Part shown: positions 52,333 through 62,041 of the stretch, piece by piece
Position numbering within the stretch: position 1 is the stretch's first letter
Layout of the letters: the number at the start of each line of letters is the position of its first letter
Source: Olleya sp. YS
GTDB lineage: Bacteria > Bacteroidota > Bacteroidia > Flavobacteriales > Flavobacteriaceae
Assembly: GCF_029760915.1 (NCBI RefSeq)
Contig: NZ_CP121685.1
Coordinates: 1,276,001-1,340,000, forward strand
Length of the DNA: 64,000 bases
Reading direction: 5' to 3'
Made by a program: the position numbers and the translations under genes
The notes under the pieces: model-generated
Seen by the model: only the letters and a program-made list of their open reading frames with translations
Database searches by the model: none
Told to the model about the DNA's origin: nothing

Positions 52333-52809
52333 ATGTATCAAAAACAAGAGTCCTTTACAATAGAAGAAGCAACTAAAAAGCTGGAACACTATTGTGCTTA
52401 TCAAGAACGCTGTCACCAAGAGGTGAGACAAAGGCTAAAAAGCATGAATATGATACCTGAGGCTACAGATATTATAATAGTTCATCTTTTGGAGCACAAC
52501 TTTCTTAACGAAGAACGTTTTGCCAAAACATATACTAGAGGTAAGTTCAGAATTAAAAAATGGGGCAAACGTCGAATCGCTCTTGAACTAAAACGAAAAG
52601 ACATCTCCAAATTTAATGTAAACCAAGCACTTACAGAAATAGATAATGATGAGTATATCGAAGTTTTTAATGATTTAGCCGAAAAAAAGACGAATTCGTT
52701 AAAAGAGACCGACAAATACAAGAAAAAAAAGAAACTTATTGATTATTTACTATATAGAGGTTGGGAGAGTCATTTGGTCTATGAAAAAGCAAATGAACTG
52801 ATTAAATAG
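52333..52809 (+). CDS. recX: Regulatory protein RecX
   Basis: 158 residues of three-helix RecX repeats: ATKKLEHYCAYQERCHQEVRQRLKSM, HLLEHNFLNEERFAKTYTRGKFRIKKWGKRRIALELKRKDIS, LIDYLLYRGWESHLVYEKANEL. RecX binds RecA filaments and limits recombination. No recA in the window. Divergent from the T9SS cargo gene across only 44 bases. Confidence 0.92.
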   Translation: MYQKQESFTIEEATKKLEHYCAYQERCHQEVRQRLKSMNMIPEATDIIIVHLLEHNFLNEERFAKTYTRGKFRIKKWGKRRIALELKRKDISKFNVNQALTEIDNDEYIEVFNDLAEKKTNSLKETDKYKKKKKLIDYLLYRGWESHLVYEKANELIK

Positions 52810-52811
52810 AT

Positions 52812-52848
52812 GGATAAAAAAACCTTTCAATATAACATTGAAAGGTTT
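52812..52848 (-). terminator. Terminator for the minus-strand barrel gene (possibly both strands)
   Basis: AAACCTTTCAAT (52820-52831) pairs with ATTGAAAGGTTT (52837-52848). The long A run on the left gives a T tract for the minus strand. Confidence 0.8.
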
Positions 52849-52871
52849 GTATCTTGTTAAAAACTATGATT

Positions 52872-53363
52872 TTATAAATTAAAAACAGCTCCAAAGTTAA
52901 CCGTAAACTGATTGTGAATCTTTTCAGCAGCAGTTAACGCATCAGAATTGTATTTAGCAAAAGTGGTTCCAAATTCCGAGAAAATTCCAAATCCACTTGA
53001 GAAAAAATAACGCATCCCTAAGTGTCCACCAAAGTTTTTTGTGCTTAGGCTTATTCCTGGATACAGGTCAAAGTTGTCGTCAATATTTAACACGCTTCCT
53101 AAGTTAGCATTAAAACGACCTTCAAGCTCAAAACGGTCTGAAAAATCTGCAGTTAACCCATTGTTTAAGTTAAGGGCATAACCAGTAACTACACCTATAG
53201 ATATATTTTCTCCTAAACCATAATCGTAACTTAATGTTATACCATTAACGTTATCTTGTATATTGGCACCTATTTGAAATTTTTGATCGCCTTTTCCTTC
53301 AAAAGATTGAGCTGTTGTAAACGTACTTACTAAAAGTGTTATGGCTAATATTATGTTTTTCAT
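52872..53363 (-). CDS. Small outer membrane beta-barrel protein
   Basis: 163 residues. Signal peptide (MKNIILAITLLVSTFTTAQ). Eight or so amphipathic strands: GDQKFQIGANIQDNVNGITLSYDYGLGENISIGVVTGYAL, FELEGRFNANLGSVL, FDLYPGISLSTKNFGGHLGMRYFFSSGFGIFSEFGTTFAKY, ending QFTVNFGAVFNL with the terminal aromatic pattern of barrel proteins. Likely an 8-stranded barrel. I believe a DUF (6646) exists for it but cannot confirm. The cupin-like gene ends 11 bases upstream on the same strand, so they may be co-transcribed. Confidence 0.8.
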   Translation of the reverse strand: MKNIILAITLLVSTFTTAQSFEGKGDQKFQIGANIQDNVNGITLSYDYGLGENISIGVVTGYALNLNNGLTADFSDRFELEGRFNANLGSVLNIDDNFDLYPGISLSTKNFGGHLGMRYFFSSGFGIFSEFGTTFAKYNSDALTAAEKIHNQFTVNFGAVFNL

Positions 53364-53373
53364 TTGTCTTATT

Positions 53374-54243
53374 TTATTTATGTTTTAAATTATTGTTGGT
53401 ATTAGTTATGGCTTTTTGATTTTTCCAATCTATCCATTGTTGACCTTTAATACGACGCATTAAGTTGTCAAAATTACGCATTATAAACACATTGTAAATA
53501 GCTTTACCTAGATTTTTTGGGTTTCGTGCAATAGCTCGTAAACTCATTGAAAAACCAGGAGTCACATATTTCATATAATGCCAATAACCTTCTGGCATAT
53601 ACAGCACTTCTCCGTGATTTAATTGACATTGCCAACCTCTTGCATTTTGCAACGCTGGCCATTTGCTAAAATCTGGATTAGAAAAGTCTATATCTTCACG
53701 TGTAATTAAAGCATGAGGGACCTTATATAAATGTTTATTTTGTTTTTGGTCGAATAGAATAATTTGCTTTTCGCCTTCAAAATGAAAATGAAAAATATTA
53801 GCTAAATCAATATCATAATGCATAAAGGTATAGCTATCGCGACCGCCAAAAAATAGCATTGGTAAACCTTTCATTAAACGTAAGCCAAAATCTGGAAAGG
53901 TAAAATCTTTTTGAAGCTGCGGTACTTCTTTTAAAATATTCCACAAAAATATTCTATACTTAGTAGGCTTGCGTTTAAGCAAATCTACATACTCACTCAT
54001 TTTCATTGTTGCATGAGGCTCGTTAAACCCATCTTTATAATCAACTGGTCTGTCGTCGTACAATGGGACTGTCTTGTGTCCAGCAATATCTTTAATATAC
54101 TCTAAATTCCATTTAGAATAGGCTGGCCAATCCGTAATGAATTGCTCAATAACTACAGGCTTTTGTGGCTTAAAATAATGCTTAATAAAGTCCTGTTTAG
54201 TTATAGTTTTAACTCTTGGTATGTCTTGAAGGTTTAGTTTCAA
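53374..54243 (-). CDS. Cupin-like (JmjC/Cupin_8) oxygenase-type protein
   Basis: 289 residues. The only sensible start is a TTG at 54243 (MKLNLQDIPRVKTITKQDF); no ATG lies close, and family members begin like this. JmjC-type cupin: PVVIEQFITDWPAYSKWNLEYIKDIAG, iron-binding HYDIDLANIFHFHFEGEKQIILFDQ (HxD), and the distal His in GEVLYMPEGYWHYMKY. Members are 2-oxoglutarate and Fe(II) dependent hydroxylases acting on proteins or small molecules; the target here is unknown. Cytoplasmic. Confidence 0.88.
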   Translation of the reverse strand: MKLNLQDIPRVKTITKQDFIKHYFKPQKPVVIEQFITDWPAYSKWNLEYIKDIAGHKTVPLYDDRPVDYKDGFNEPHATMKMSEYVDLLKRKPTKYRIFLWNILKEVPQLQKDFTFPDFGLRLMKGLPMLFFGGRDSYTFMHYDIDLANIFHFHFEGEKQIILFDQKQNKHLYKVPHALITREDIDFSNPDFSKWPALQNARGWQCQLNHGEVLYMPEGYWHYMKYVTPGFSMSLRAIARNPKNLGKAIYNVFIMRNFDNLMRRIKGQQWIDWKNQKAITNTNNNLKHK

Positions 54244-54310
54244 TAGTTCAAAAATTTAAACGTCAAAGTTAATAAAACCTTACTAAATTAAATGTTATAA
54301 TAGTTACACT

Positions 54311-56134
54311 TTAGTTAAAGTTGTAACGCATCCCAAATAGCGCATTGCTAGGAGGCATTGGTGTAAAGCCGGTTTCAATATAATCTGCATCAAAAATATT
54401 ACTTGCTGTAACTGTAAATTCTACTTGTTTTAAAGTTGCAATTAATGAAGCATCCCAAACATTATAGCTTTGTCCTGTAGTACGCTCTGCGTGTTTGTAA
54501 ACAATGTTTTGTCTTACATTTTTAAACAATTGTGTACTAAAACGTGTTGTAAAATGATGTTTTAAAGTATTTAAAGAATAACGAGACAGCTCTTTATTTT
54601 GATCTAATATATCATCTTCTAAAAAGGCATAACCAACAGCTAAGGTTTGATTAAAGTCGTTAATTTTAAAGCTATATGAGGTGTCAAACTCAAAACCTTT
54701 AGTGTTTACTTCAGTAATGTTAGTCGCAGTGTAAATGGTTTCGGTTGTATTTGGTCTTAAGTAATCTATCAAGTTTTTAGCATCTCTATTAAATAAGGCG
54801 ATGGATGCAGAAAATGCGTTAGTATTATATTTTACTCCTATTTCTTGTGCAAATGCTTCTTCAGGTTCTAAATTGGCATTACCAGCAGTTCTAAAATCAT
54901 TATAAAACAAATCTGTGTAAGTTGGGATTCTGTAAGTATAACCAATGTTTCCGTAGATTTTTAAATCATCAGTAACGGTATATCCTAAATCTAAACCAGG
55001 AAATGCATGAAATTTAAAATCTGAAAAATAAGTAACAGCAACACCTGGAGTAATGTCTAATTTTTCATTTAACAATTTAAATTGATGCTCTAAAAATAGG
55101 TTTGTCATAAAGCGATTACGATTACCTAGATTATTACTTCTTAAATAGATTTTAGACATATCGATACCAAAACCTGTCACACCAGCATTAGAGGTGTAAG
55201 AGGTATTGACTTCTGCTCCCATTTTATCTGTAATATGAAAGTTTCTAAAAAATGAAGGATCATCACGTCTTAATAAAAATAGATCTTGATTACGCTTCCA
55301 ATACACACGAGGTTTTATTTTAAATTTTTCAGTGTTAAAAGTGGTTGTAAAACCAATTAGGCTATTTTGGGTTTCTTCATATTCATTAAAAGTAGGGTTG
55401 GTAGTATAGAAGTTTTCTGCACCAAACTTACGGTCAAAAAACGTTGCAATTAACTCAATAGGTTGTGCATTTTTATTGAATGTGCTTTTTAAAAAGTAGT
55501 TGGAATTATCATAATCTGAATTATTGCGATATCCTTCAGAAGTCAATTTACCAACGTGAATAATATGTGATGAGTTGTCCAAATCTGTTCCTACAGTAAT
55601 GGAGCCATTTAATTGATTAAAAGAGCCTGTTTCTACATTTGCCGATACCGTATTTTTTAAAGACTTTTTAGTCACTATATTAATAGCTCCAGTAAATGCA
55701 TTTTGTCCAAATACACGTGCAGCAGGACCTTTTATAATCTCAATACGTTCAATAACTTCTATTGGTAAAGCAGCATTCATGGTGTGATGTCCAGTTTGCG
55801 CATCGTCCATTTTTATTCCATCAATTAATAGTAATGTTTGGTCAAAACCACCACCTCTTATATGTAAATCGGCTTGACTACCAGCAGTTCCACGACGTCT
55901 AATATCAACTCCTGCAACCTGTTGTAGTAAATCTGCAACGTTGGTGGCAGCACTATTTTTTATGTCTGAAGACGAAATAACAGTAATGGTTCTTGAGTTT
56001 TCTTTAAACGGAAGATCTATTCTAGCTGAAGAGATTAAGATAGTATCTAATTGTTGTTCTGTTGGATTATCTTGTGAGAAAGACACACAGACAATAAGGA
56101 ATGTAATAAGAGTTGTTAGTTTAATTTTTGACAT
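54311..56134 (-). CDS. TonB-dependent receptor (BtuB-like)
   Basis: 607 residues, the short form with no N-terminal carboxypeptidase-like domain. Signal peptide (KLTTLITFLIVCVSFSQ), TonB-box region (LDTILISSARIDLPFKEN), plug (ITVISSSDIKNSAATNVADLLQQVAGVDIRRRGTAGSQADLHIRGGGFDQTLLLIDGIKMDD, IERIEIIKGPAARVFGQNAFTGAINIVTKK) and a barrel ending in NIFDADYIETGFTPMPPSNALFGMRYNFN. BtuB-like receptors take up cobalamin or siderophores; the ligand is uncertain and there are no cobalamin genes or riboswitch nearby. Confidence 0.9.
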   Translation of the reverse strand: MSKIKLTTLITFLIVCVSFSQDNPTEQQLDTILISSARIDLPFKENSRTITVISSSDIKNSAATNVADLLQQVAGVDIRRRGTAGSQADLHIRGGGFDQTLLLIDGIKMDDAQTGHHTMNAALPIEVIERIEIIKGPAARVFGQNAFTGAINIVTKKSLKNTVSANVETGSFNQLNGSITVGTDLDNSSHIIHVGKLTSEGYRNNSDYDNSNYFLKSTFNKNAQPIELIATFFDRKFGAENFYTTNPTFNEYEETQNSLIGFTTTFNTEKFKIKPRVYWKRNQDLFLLRRDDPSFFRNFHITDKMGAEVNTSYTSNAGVTGFGIDMSKIYLRSNNLGNRNRFMTNLFLEHQFKLLNEKLDITPGVAVTYFSDFKFHAFPGLDLGYTVTDDLKIYGNIGYTYRIPTYTDLFYNDFRTAGNANLEPEEAFAQEIGVKYNTNAFSASIALFNRDAKNLIDYLRPNTTETIYTATNITEVNTKGFEFDTSYSFKINDFNQTLAVGYAFLEDDILDQNKELSRYSLNTLKHHFTTRFSTQLFKNVRQNIVYKHAERTTGQSYNVWDASLIATLKQVEFTVTASNIFDADYIETGFTPMPPSNALFGMRYNFN

Positions 56135-56156
56135 TTTAGTTAGCTTTTAAGCGTGC

Positions 56157-56164
56157 AAATGTAT
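56157..56164 (-). promoter_or_regulatory. BtuB-like receptor promoter -7 box
   Basis: Plus-strand CAAATGTA reads TACATTTG on the minus strand, exact -7 consensus 23 bases before the ATG. Confidence 0.5.
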
Positions 56165-56222
56165 AAAAACTTATATAAAATGGTTACGAAAATTAACCAA
56201 TGTTTTATTTGAAATTTATCTT

Positions 56223-56636
56223 TTATTTTATATCAAACTCTGTTTTACAATTACTACATCTATATTTGTCTTTGGAGTAAAAAGGAAGCGTCCCAGCGAT
56301 AAAGCCAAACACAAAAGCAAAAAAAGATTTAAAATCTTTAATGGTTGAAAACATAGCAACTTCTTGACTATTACAGTTTGGGCAATGTATAGCATTGCCA
56401 TTATCATCTACCGAGTATTTTTTAATTGTTTCTAAAATGTGCTGTGCTTTTAAAGCATCTTCTGCAAATACTTTAAGCTTAACACCACCTATCGCATTAC
56501 TTACTAAAGGATCTGTGTCAATTGTTAAGTTGTCACTTAAAAACACTTGGATACCTTCAGACTCTAAGCGTCCTTTTATAATTTGTGCTTCTGATGAGTA
56601 TTGGAATTTAGCGATAGTTTTAAAGGTTTGGCTCAT
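56223..56636 (-). CDS. DUF2007 protein with C-terminal zinc ribbon
   Basis: 137 residues. N-terminal DUF2007 (putative signal-transducing) domain: FKTIAKFQYSSEAQIIKGRLESEGIQVFLSDNLTID ... GGVKLKVFAEDALKAQHIL. A zinc ribbon follows with CPNC (about 96-99) and CSNC (about 128-131), separated by a short hydrophobic stretch (FFAFVFGFIAGTLPF). The mix of a ribbon split by a possible membrane hairpin is noted; it may be anchored to the membrane. Function unknown. It precedes the BtuB-like gene on the same strand. Confidence 0.85.
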   Translation of the reverse strand: MSQTFKTIAKFQYSSEAQIIKGRLESEGIQVFLSDNLTIDTDPLVSNAIGGVKLKVFAEDALKAQHILETIKKYSVDDNGNAIHCPNCNSQEVAMFSTIKDFKSFFAFVFGFIAGTLPFYSKDKYRCSNCKTEFDIK

Positions 56637-56717
56637 GTTAATGATTTGAATTTTTAAAGATATAAAAAATGACTGTAGCTATTAGTTACAATTTTAACAC
56701 ATCAAATCAAAAATTTT

Positions 56718-56739
56718 ACAAAAACTAACTAACTTTTGT
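56718..56739. promoter_or_regulatory. Candidate operator upstream of umuC
   Basis: ACAAAA (56718-56723) and TTTTGT (56734-56739) are perfect inverted repeats around ACTAACTAAC, about 16 bases before the umuC start. Its spacing suits a repressor site for the damage-inducible pair; no known consensus was matched. Confidence 0.4.
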
Positions 56740-56754
56740 TGTATTTTTACACAT

Positions 56755-58014
56755 ATGTTTGCATTAGTAGATTGTAATAATTTTTATGCGTCCTGTGAGC
56801 GTGTATTTAACCCTAATTTAGAAGGAAAACCAATTGCTATTTTAAGTAATAACGATGGTTGTGTTATCTCACGAAGTGACGAAGCAAAACTTTTAAAGTT
56901 ACCAATGGGAGCACCTATTTTTAAATGGGAATCCTTTTGTAAAACTAACGGTATTAATGTTTTATCATCCAATTACCCTTTGTATGGTGATATGAGTAGT
57001 CGTGTTATGAATATTCTAAAACAGTTTACTCCAGATGTTGAGGTATATAGTATTGACGAATCATTTCTAGAATTTAAAGGCTTTGAGCATCATGACCTAA
57101 ATAACTATGGTAACCAAATACGAAAACGCATAAAAAAATGGACAGGTATTCCAACATGTGTTGGGATTGCACCAACAAAAGCACTTAGTAAGGTTGCCAA
57201 CAAAATTGCACGTAAATTTCCAAATAAAACTAACGGTGTTTATGTAATAGATACAGAAGAAAAACGTATTAAAGCCTTAAAATGGATTAAGATTGAAGAC
57301 GTTTGGGGTATAGGAAGAGGTTTAACAAAACGTTTAAAAGCAAAAGGCTGTAAAACAGCTTTTGACTTTACGCAACTGCCAAATCAATGGGTAAAACGTA
57401 ATTTTTCTGTAGTAGAATCTAGATTAAAACGTGACCTAGAAGGGATTCCAACCTTGCAATTAGACGAAGACAGTAAAGACAAAAAAATGATTGCTACTAC
57501 ACGTAGCTTTGAGTATACTTATTCAGACAGAGACAATATAAAAGAGCGTATTTCTACCTTTGCAACAAGCTGTGCAGAAAAATTACGCAAACAAGGTTCA
57601 TGCTGTCATGTTATTATAGTATTTTTAAGAAGTGACAAATATAAGCAAGACTTAGAACAACATCGTGTAAGTACTAGTGTAAGTTTGTCTTGCCCAACAA
57701 ATTCATCTTTAATAATAAGTAATTGTGCAGTTAAAGCAGTAATGTCTATTTTTAAAGAAGGAATAAAATATAAAAAAGCAGGAGTTATCGTTTCAGGTTT
57801 AGTTCCGGTTGATAATTATCAACTTAATATTTTTGAAACGGAAAATCCAAAGCACGTCCCTTTAATGCAATCTATAGATAGTATAAATTCTAAATATAGA
57901 AGCAATAAAATTAAAATAGGAAACCAAGATTTACAACGTACTTGGAAAATGCGTCAAGAACGATTGTCGCCAAAATACACCACGAATATTAACGATATTA
58001 TAGTAGTAAAATGA
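56755..58014 (+). CDS. umuC: DNA polymerase V subunit UmuC (Y family)
   Basis: 419 residues. Translesion polymerase. Y-family motifs: MFALVDCNNFYASCERVFNP with metal-binding Asp6, SNNDGCVISRSDEAKLL, VYSIDESFLEF carrying the catalytic Asp-Glu pair, GIPTCVGIAPTKALSKVANKIAR, the HhH in IEDVWGIGRGLTKRLKAKG, and the little-finger region. The C-terminal 50-60 residues (GLVPVDNYQLNIFE...LQRTWKMRQERLSPKYTT) match the DUF4113 tail of UmuC. It overlaps the umuD start by four bases (ATGA), in the order C then D. Confidence 0.95.
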   Translation: MFALVDCNNFYASCERVFNPNLEGKPIAILSNNDGCVISRSDEAKLLKLPMGAPIFKWESFCKTNGINVLSSNYPLYGDMSSRVMNILKQFTPDVEVYSIDESFLEFKGFEHHDLNNYGNQIRKRIKKWTGIPTCVGIAPTKALSKVANKIARKFPNKTNGVYVIDTEEKRIKALKWIKIEDVWGIGRGLTKRLKAKGCKTAFDFTQLPNQWVKRNFSVVESRLKRDLEGIPTLQLDEDSKDKKMIATTRSFEYTYSDRDNIKERISTFATSCAEKLRKQGSCCHVIIVFLRSDKYKQDLEQHRVSTSVSLSCPTNSSLIISNCAVKAVMSIFKEGIKYKKAGVIVSGLVPVDNYQLNIFETENPKHVPLMQSIDSINSKYRSNKIKIGNQDLQRTWKMRQERLSPKYTTNINDIIVVK

Positions 58015-58451
58015 TAGCACGCAAATCCGGAAGTTTAACCTTTTTTACACCAGAAGCTGTAGATAATGCAGCAGGATATTTTTTTGATACAGGTATTTCG
58101 GCAGGATTCCCGTCTCCAGCAGAAGACTTTAAAGAGCAACGCTTATCTTTAGACGAAGAATTAGTTAAAAATAAAGAAGCTACTTTTTATGCCAAAGTAA
58201 GTGGGCAATCCATGATTGGAGCCGGACTAGACGATAATGATTTACTAGTCATAGATCGCAGTTTAGAACCAGAGAACAATAAAATAGCAGTTTGTTTTTT
58301 AGATGGCGAGTTTACTGTAAAACGCTTACGTGTCTCTAATAATGAGGTATGGTTACAACCAGAAAATCCTAATTACCCAATTATTAAAATAACAGAAGAA
58401 AACGACTTTTTAATCTGGGGAATAGTTACTAATGTGATTAAAAAGGTATAG
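58011..58451 (+). CDS. umuD: DNA polymerase V subunit UmuD (S24 autoprotease)
   Basis: 146 residues, usual length. Self-cleavage site at Ala31-Gly32 (TGISAGFPSPAEDF), nucleophile Ser67 in KVSGQSMIGAG and general base Lys104 in GEFTVKRLRV. After RecA-promoted cleavage the short form joins UmuC as DNA polymerase V. It lies downstream of umuC with a four-base overlap, the reverse of the E. coli umuDC order. A strong terminator follows. Confidence 0.95.
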   Translation: MIARKSGSLTFFTPEAVDNAAGYFFDTGISAGFPSPAEDFKEQRLSLDEELVKNKEATFYAKVSGQSMIGAGLDDNDLLVIDRSLEPENNKIAVCFLDGEFTVKRLRVSNNEVWLQPENPNYPIIKITEENDFLIWGIVTNVIKKV

Positions 58452-58475
58452 TTGTTTAAAAAAATAAGACATAAA

Positions 58476-58505
58476 AAAAACGCGAAGCAGATGCTTCGCG
58501 TTTTT
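58476..58505. terminator. Terminator between umuD and atpC
   Basis: AAAAACGCGAAGCA (58476-58489) pairs exactly with TGCTTCGCGTTTTT (58492-58505). Symmetric tracts allow use from both sides. Confidence 0.92.
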
Positions 58506-58526
58506 AATTATAAATTAAGTAAAGTA

Positions 58527-58805
58527 TTAGTCGGCTAATACAATGACTTTGTTTCCATTCATCTCTAAAGTTCCAGAGTTTATTTTTAATAAGGTTGTGT
58601 TTTTGTCGCCTTTAGTAAAACGATTTTCAACCTCTTCGTCTAGCACAATATTACCAGTAATCTTTACTGTTCCTTCTTTTAAAAGAGACACTACTGGAGC
58701 GTGATTATTTAACATTTCAAAATCACCATTTACTCCAGGAACCGTAACGCTAGTTACTTCTCCACTAAATAATGTTGCTTCTGGTGATACAATTTCTAAA
58801 TACAT
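58527..58805 (-). CDS. atpC: ATP synthase F1 epsilon subunit
   Basis: 92 residues: only the N-terminal beta-sandwich domain (MYLEIVSPEATLFSGEVTSVTVPGVNGDFEMLNNHAPVVSLLKEGTVKI) is present. The C-terminal helical hairpin that inhibits the enzyme in E. coli is absent, as is usual in Bacteroidota. Downstream of atpD on the same strand; the remaining ATP synthase genes are not in the window, the typical split arrangement of this phylum. Confidence 0.95.
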   Translation of the reverse strand: MYLEIVSPEATLFSGEVTSVTVPGVNGDFEMLNNHAPVVSLLKEGTVKITGNIVLDEEVENRFTKGDKNTTLLKINSGTLEMNGNKVIVLAD

Positions 58806-58820
58806 GTTCTTTTAGTTTGC

Positions 58821-58861
58821 AGTTTGCAGTTTACAGTCACTGAGACTGAATACTGAAAACT
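58821..58861 (-). repeat. Hairpin built of heptamer repeats between atpD and atpC
   Basis: AGTTTGCAGTTTACAGTC (58821-58838) pairs with GACTGAATACTGAAAACT (58844-58861), 15 of 18 pairs, loop of five. It fills nearly the whole 66-base spacer and ends about 15 bases before the atpC start. An extra AGTTTGC unit lies at 58814-58820. Confidence 0.75.
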
Positions 58862-58871
58862 AATTACTGGT

Positions 58872-60383
<1,512 letters not shown>

Positions 60384-60440
60384 TTATTTATTTAATATTA
60401 TGGTATTTAATTGAAAGAAAACACCTTCTGTTTTCGCGTG

Positions 60441-60448
60441 CAAAGATA
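60441..60448 (-). promoter_or_regulatory. atpD promoter -7 box
   Basis: Plus-strand CAAAGATA reads TATCTTTG on the minus strand, an exact TAnnTTTG about 60 bases before the ATG at 60380. Confidence 0.6.
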
Positions 60449-60497
60449 GGAGTTTTAATTTAAAATAAAAGTGGTTTATAAACCTTTTTTTATACAA

Positions 60498-60526
60498 AAA
60501 AACGTCTTCCATTGGAAGACGTTTTT
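60498..60526 (-). terminator. Terminator of the SGNH lipoprotein gene
   Basis: AAAAACGTCTTCC (60498-60510) pairs exactly with GGAAGACGTTTTT (60514-60526) around ATT. Placed just after the SGNH stop and before the atpD promoter. Confidence 0.92.
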
Positions 60527-60548
60527 AAAACATTTTATTGTTTAATTT

Positions 60549-62039
60549 TTATTGTAAACCTGCAGAGTAGTTTGTATTGTATTCTCCTATATCTACTAGG
60601 TTTCCAGATGCTTCAAAGTTAGAGCCGTATTTTAAATCGATTGCCTTTAAAAATTGATTTGCTAATAAAGCATATCCTCTAGATGTAGGATGTACACCGT
60701 CTAAAGAAAAGGCTCCTCCTGTTACTAAAGCAGAAGTTAAATTATAATTTCCAGAGGGTAAATTACCGTCTTTCAATAAATTTAATAATGCATTAGCATC
60801 TACAAATGCTAAATTGGCAGCACTTGCTTGAGATTGGATTGTTGCATTGAAACTTGCAGTAGCAGTAGCTATGTCTGCTTGCTCTTCTGGTGTTAATGCC
60901 CATCTGTCTTCTAATGGAATTTGGGTTCCATATCCCTGAGGTATTAAAGAAGATAAAGGCAAAACAAATAAGTCATCTTCTGTAGATTGTCTATAACTTG
61001 GGATACCAAAATTACTTAAATCAGTCAAATCTTCGTCAATTAAGACCATTGCATTATTTGATCCTTCAGCAAAAGCGATTGTTCTTTTATCTAGTTCTGC
61101 TTGCGTTAATAGTCCATTAGTAAATGCAAATTGAAGTCCACCATTGTATGTAGCGTATCCTTGATTTAATGCACTTGCAGTTGCAGCGTCTAAAGGTACA
61201 GGATTGTGTGGTACTGTTGTAAAATGAGGTATTGCAGTTACATCTGGAATATTAGCGACTACACCTTTAGCACCACCTGATGTTAAAGTTGTGATTAAAG
61301 TAGAATACGCAAAATCAAAAGTAGCAGTTGGTGTAATTGGATTAGTGCCATCTCCACCTGATAAAGCATATCCTAAAACATCGTTATTTCCAATCCATAG
61401 AGAAAAGAATGTAGGTGCTTGTGCCATAGCGTCTGCTATTACTGATGTTGTTGTAGAGCTAGCCATTCTTACAAAATATGGATTTGCTGTTGGTGGATTT
61501 GAAAATAATCCATTTAGATTTCCATATCCAGGTGCTAGTAAGTGAAAACTTTTTGCGCCTGGAACACCCATGTTATTAAATGGTCCAGTTGGATTGTTTA
61601 ATACAATATCAGTTGTAGTCATTGCACCTGGATTTAGATTTGTAATTGGCACAGGTCCTGACCCATCAAATACTAATCTAGGCCCAAACCCTTGTAAAGG
61701 AGATCCTCCAGCAAGTAAACCACCTACGTTATCATTCATCAACGGTTGATTAAAATTACCACCACCAACTAATGAGAATTTACTTGCCATTATGTTTGGT
61801 GTAGAATTCTCTTGGGCGATACTATATAAAGCACCATCTGCAAAACCAGCAGTTAGAGAGTTTCCTAATGATACAAAAGTTGAGAAATCTGCTGAACCAG
61901 CAGTTGGAGCAGGTAGTGTAACAGCATCCATTGGAGGCATATCTAAAAACTGCTCGAAATCTTCTTCATCATTACATGCTGTAAAACTAATTGCTATGGC
62001 AAGAAGTCCTATATATTTTATGTTTTTAAATGTCTTCAT
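60549..62039 (-). CDS. Surface SGNH/GDSL hydrolase lipoprotein
   Basis: 496 residues. Lipoprotein signal (KYIGLLAIAISFTAC, Cys22) followed by NDEED, an acidic stretch like the surface-export signal of flavobacterial lipoproteins. SGNH hydrolase blocks: FVSLGNSLTAGFADG (block I, Ser61; the usual GDSL is GNSL here), a block II-like GAKSFHLLAPGYG, LWIGNNDVLGYALSGG (block III, GxND), and DGVHPTSRGYALLANQFL (block V, Asp-x-x-His). Probably an esterase or lipase working on a substrate outside the cell. It starts two bases after the stop of the TonB receptor gene, so the two are translationally linked and likely work together. Confidence 0.88.
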   Translation of the reverse strand: MKTFKNIKYIGLLAIAISFTACNDEEDFEQFLDMPPMDAVTLPAPTAGSADFSTFVSLGNSLTAGFADGALYSIAQENSTPNIMASKFSLVGGGNFNQPLMNDNVGGLLAGGSPLQGFGPRLVFDGSGPVPITNLNPGAMTTTDIVLNNPTGPFNNMGVPGAKSFHLLAPGYGNLNGLFSNPPTANPYFVRMASSTTTSVIADAMAQAPTFFSLWIGNNDVLGYALSGGDGTNPITPTATFDFAYSTLITTLTSGGAKGVVANIPDVTAIPHFTTVPHNPVPLDAATASALNQGYATYNGGLQFAFTNGLLTQAELDKRTIAFAEGSNNAMVLIDEDLTDLSNFGIPSYRQSTEDDLFVLPLSSLIPQGYGTQIPLEDRWALTPEEQADIATATASFNATIQSQASAANLAFVDANALLNLLKDGNLPSGNYNLTSALVTGGAFSLDGVHPTSRGYALLANQFLKAIDLKYGSNFEASGNLVDIGEYNTNYSAGLQ

Positions 62040-62041
62040 TA

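Noticed and set aside
54311-56222. Cobalamin riboswitch upstream of the BtuB-like receptor
   Set aside because: The upstream gap to the DUF2007 gene is under 90 bases with no B12-box-like structure; only a promoter box is seen.
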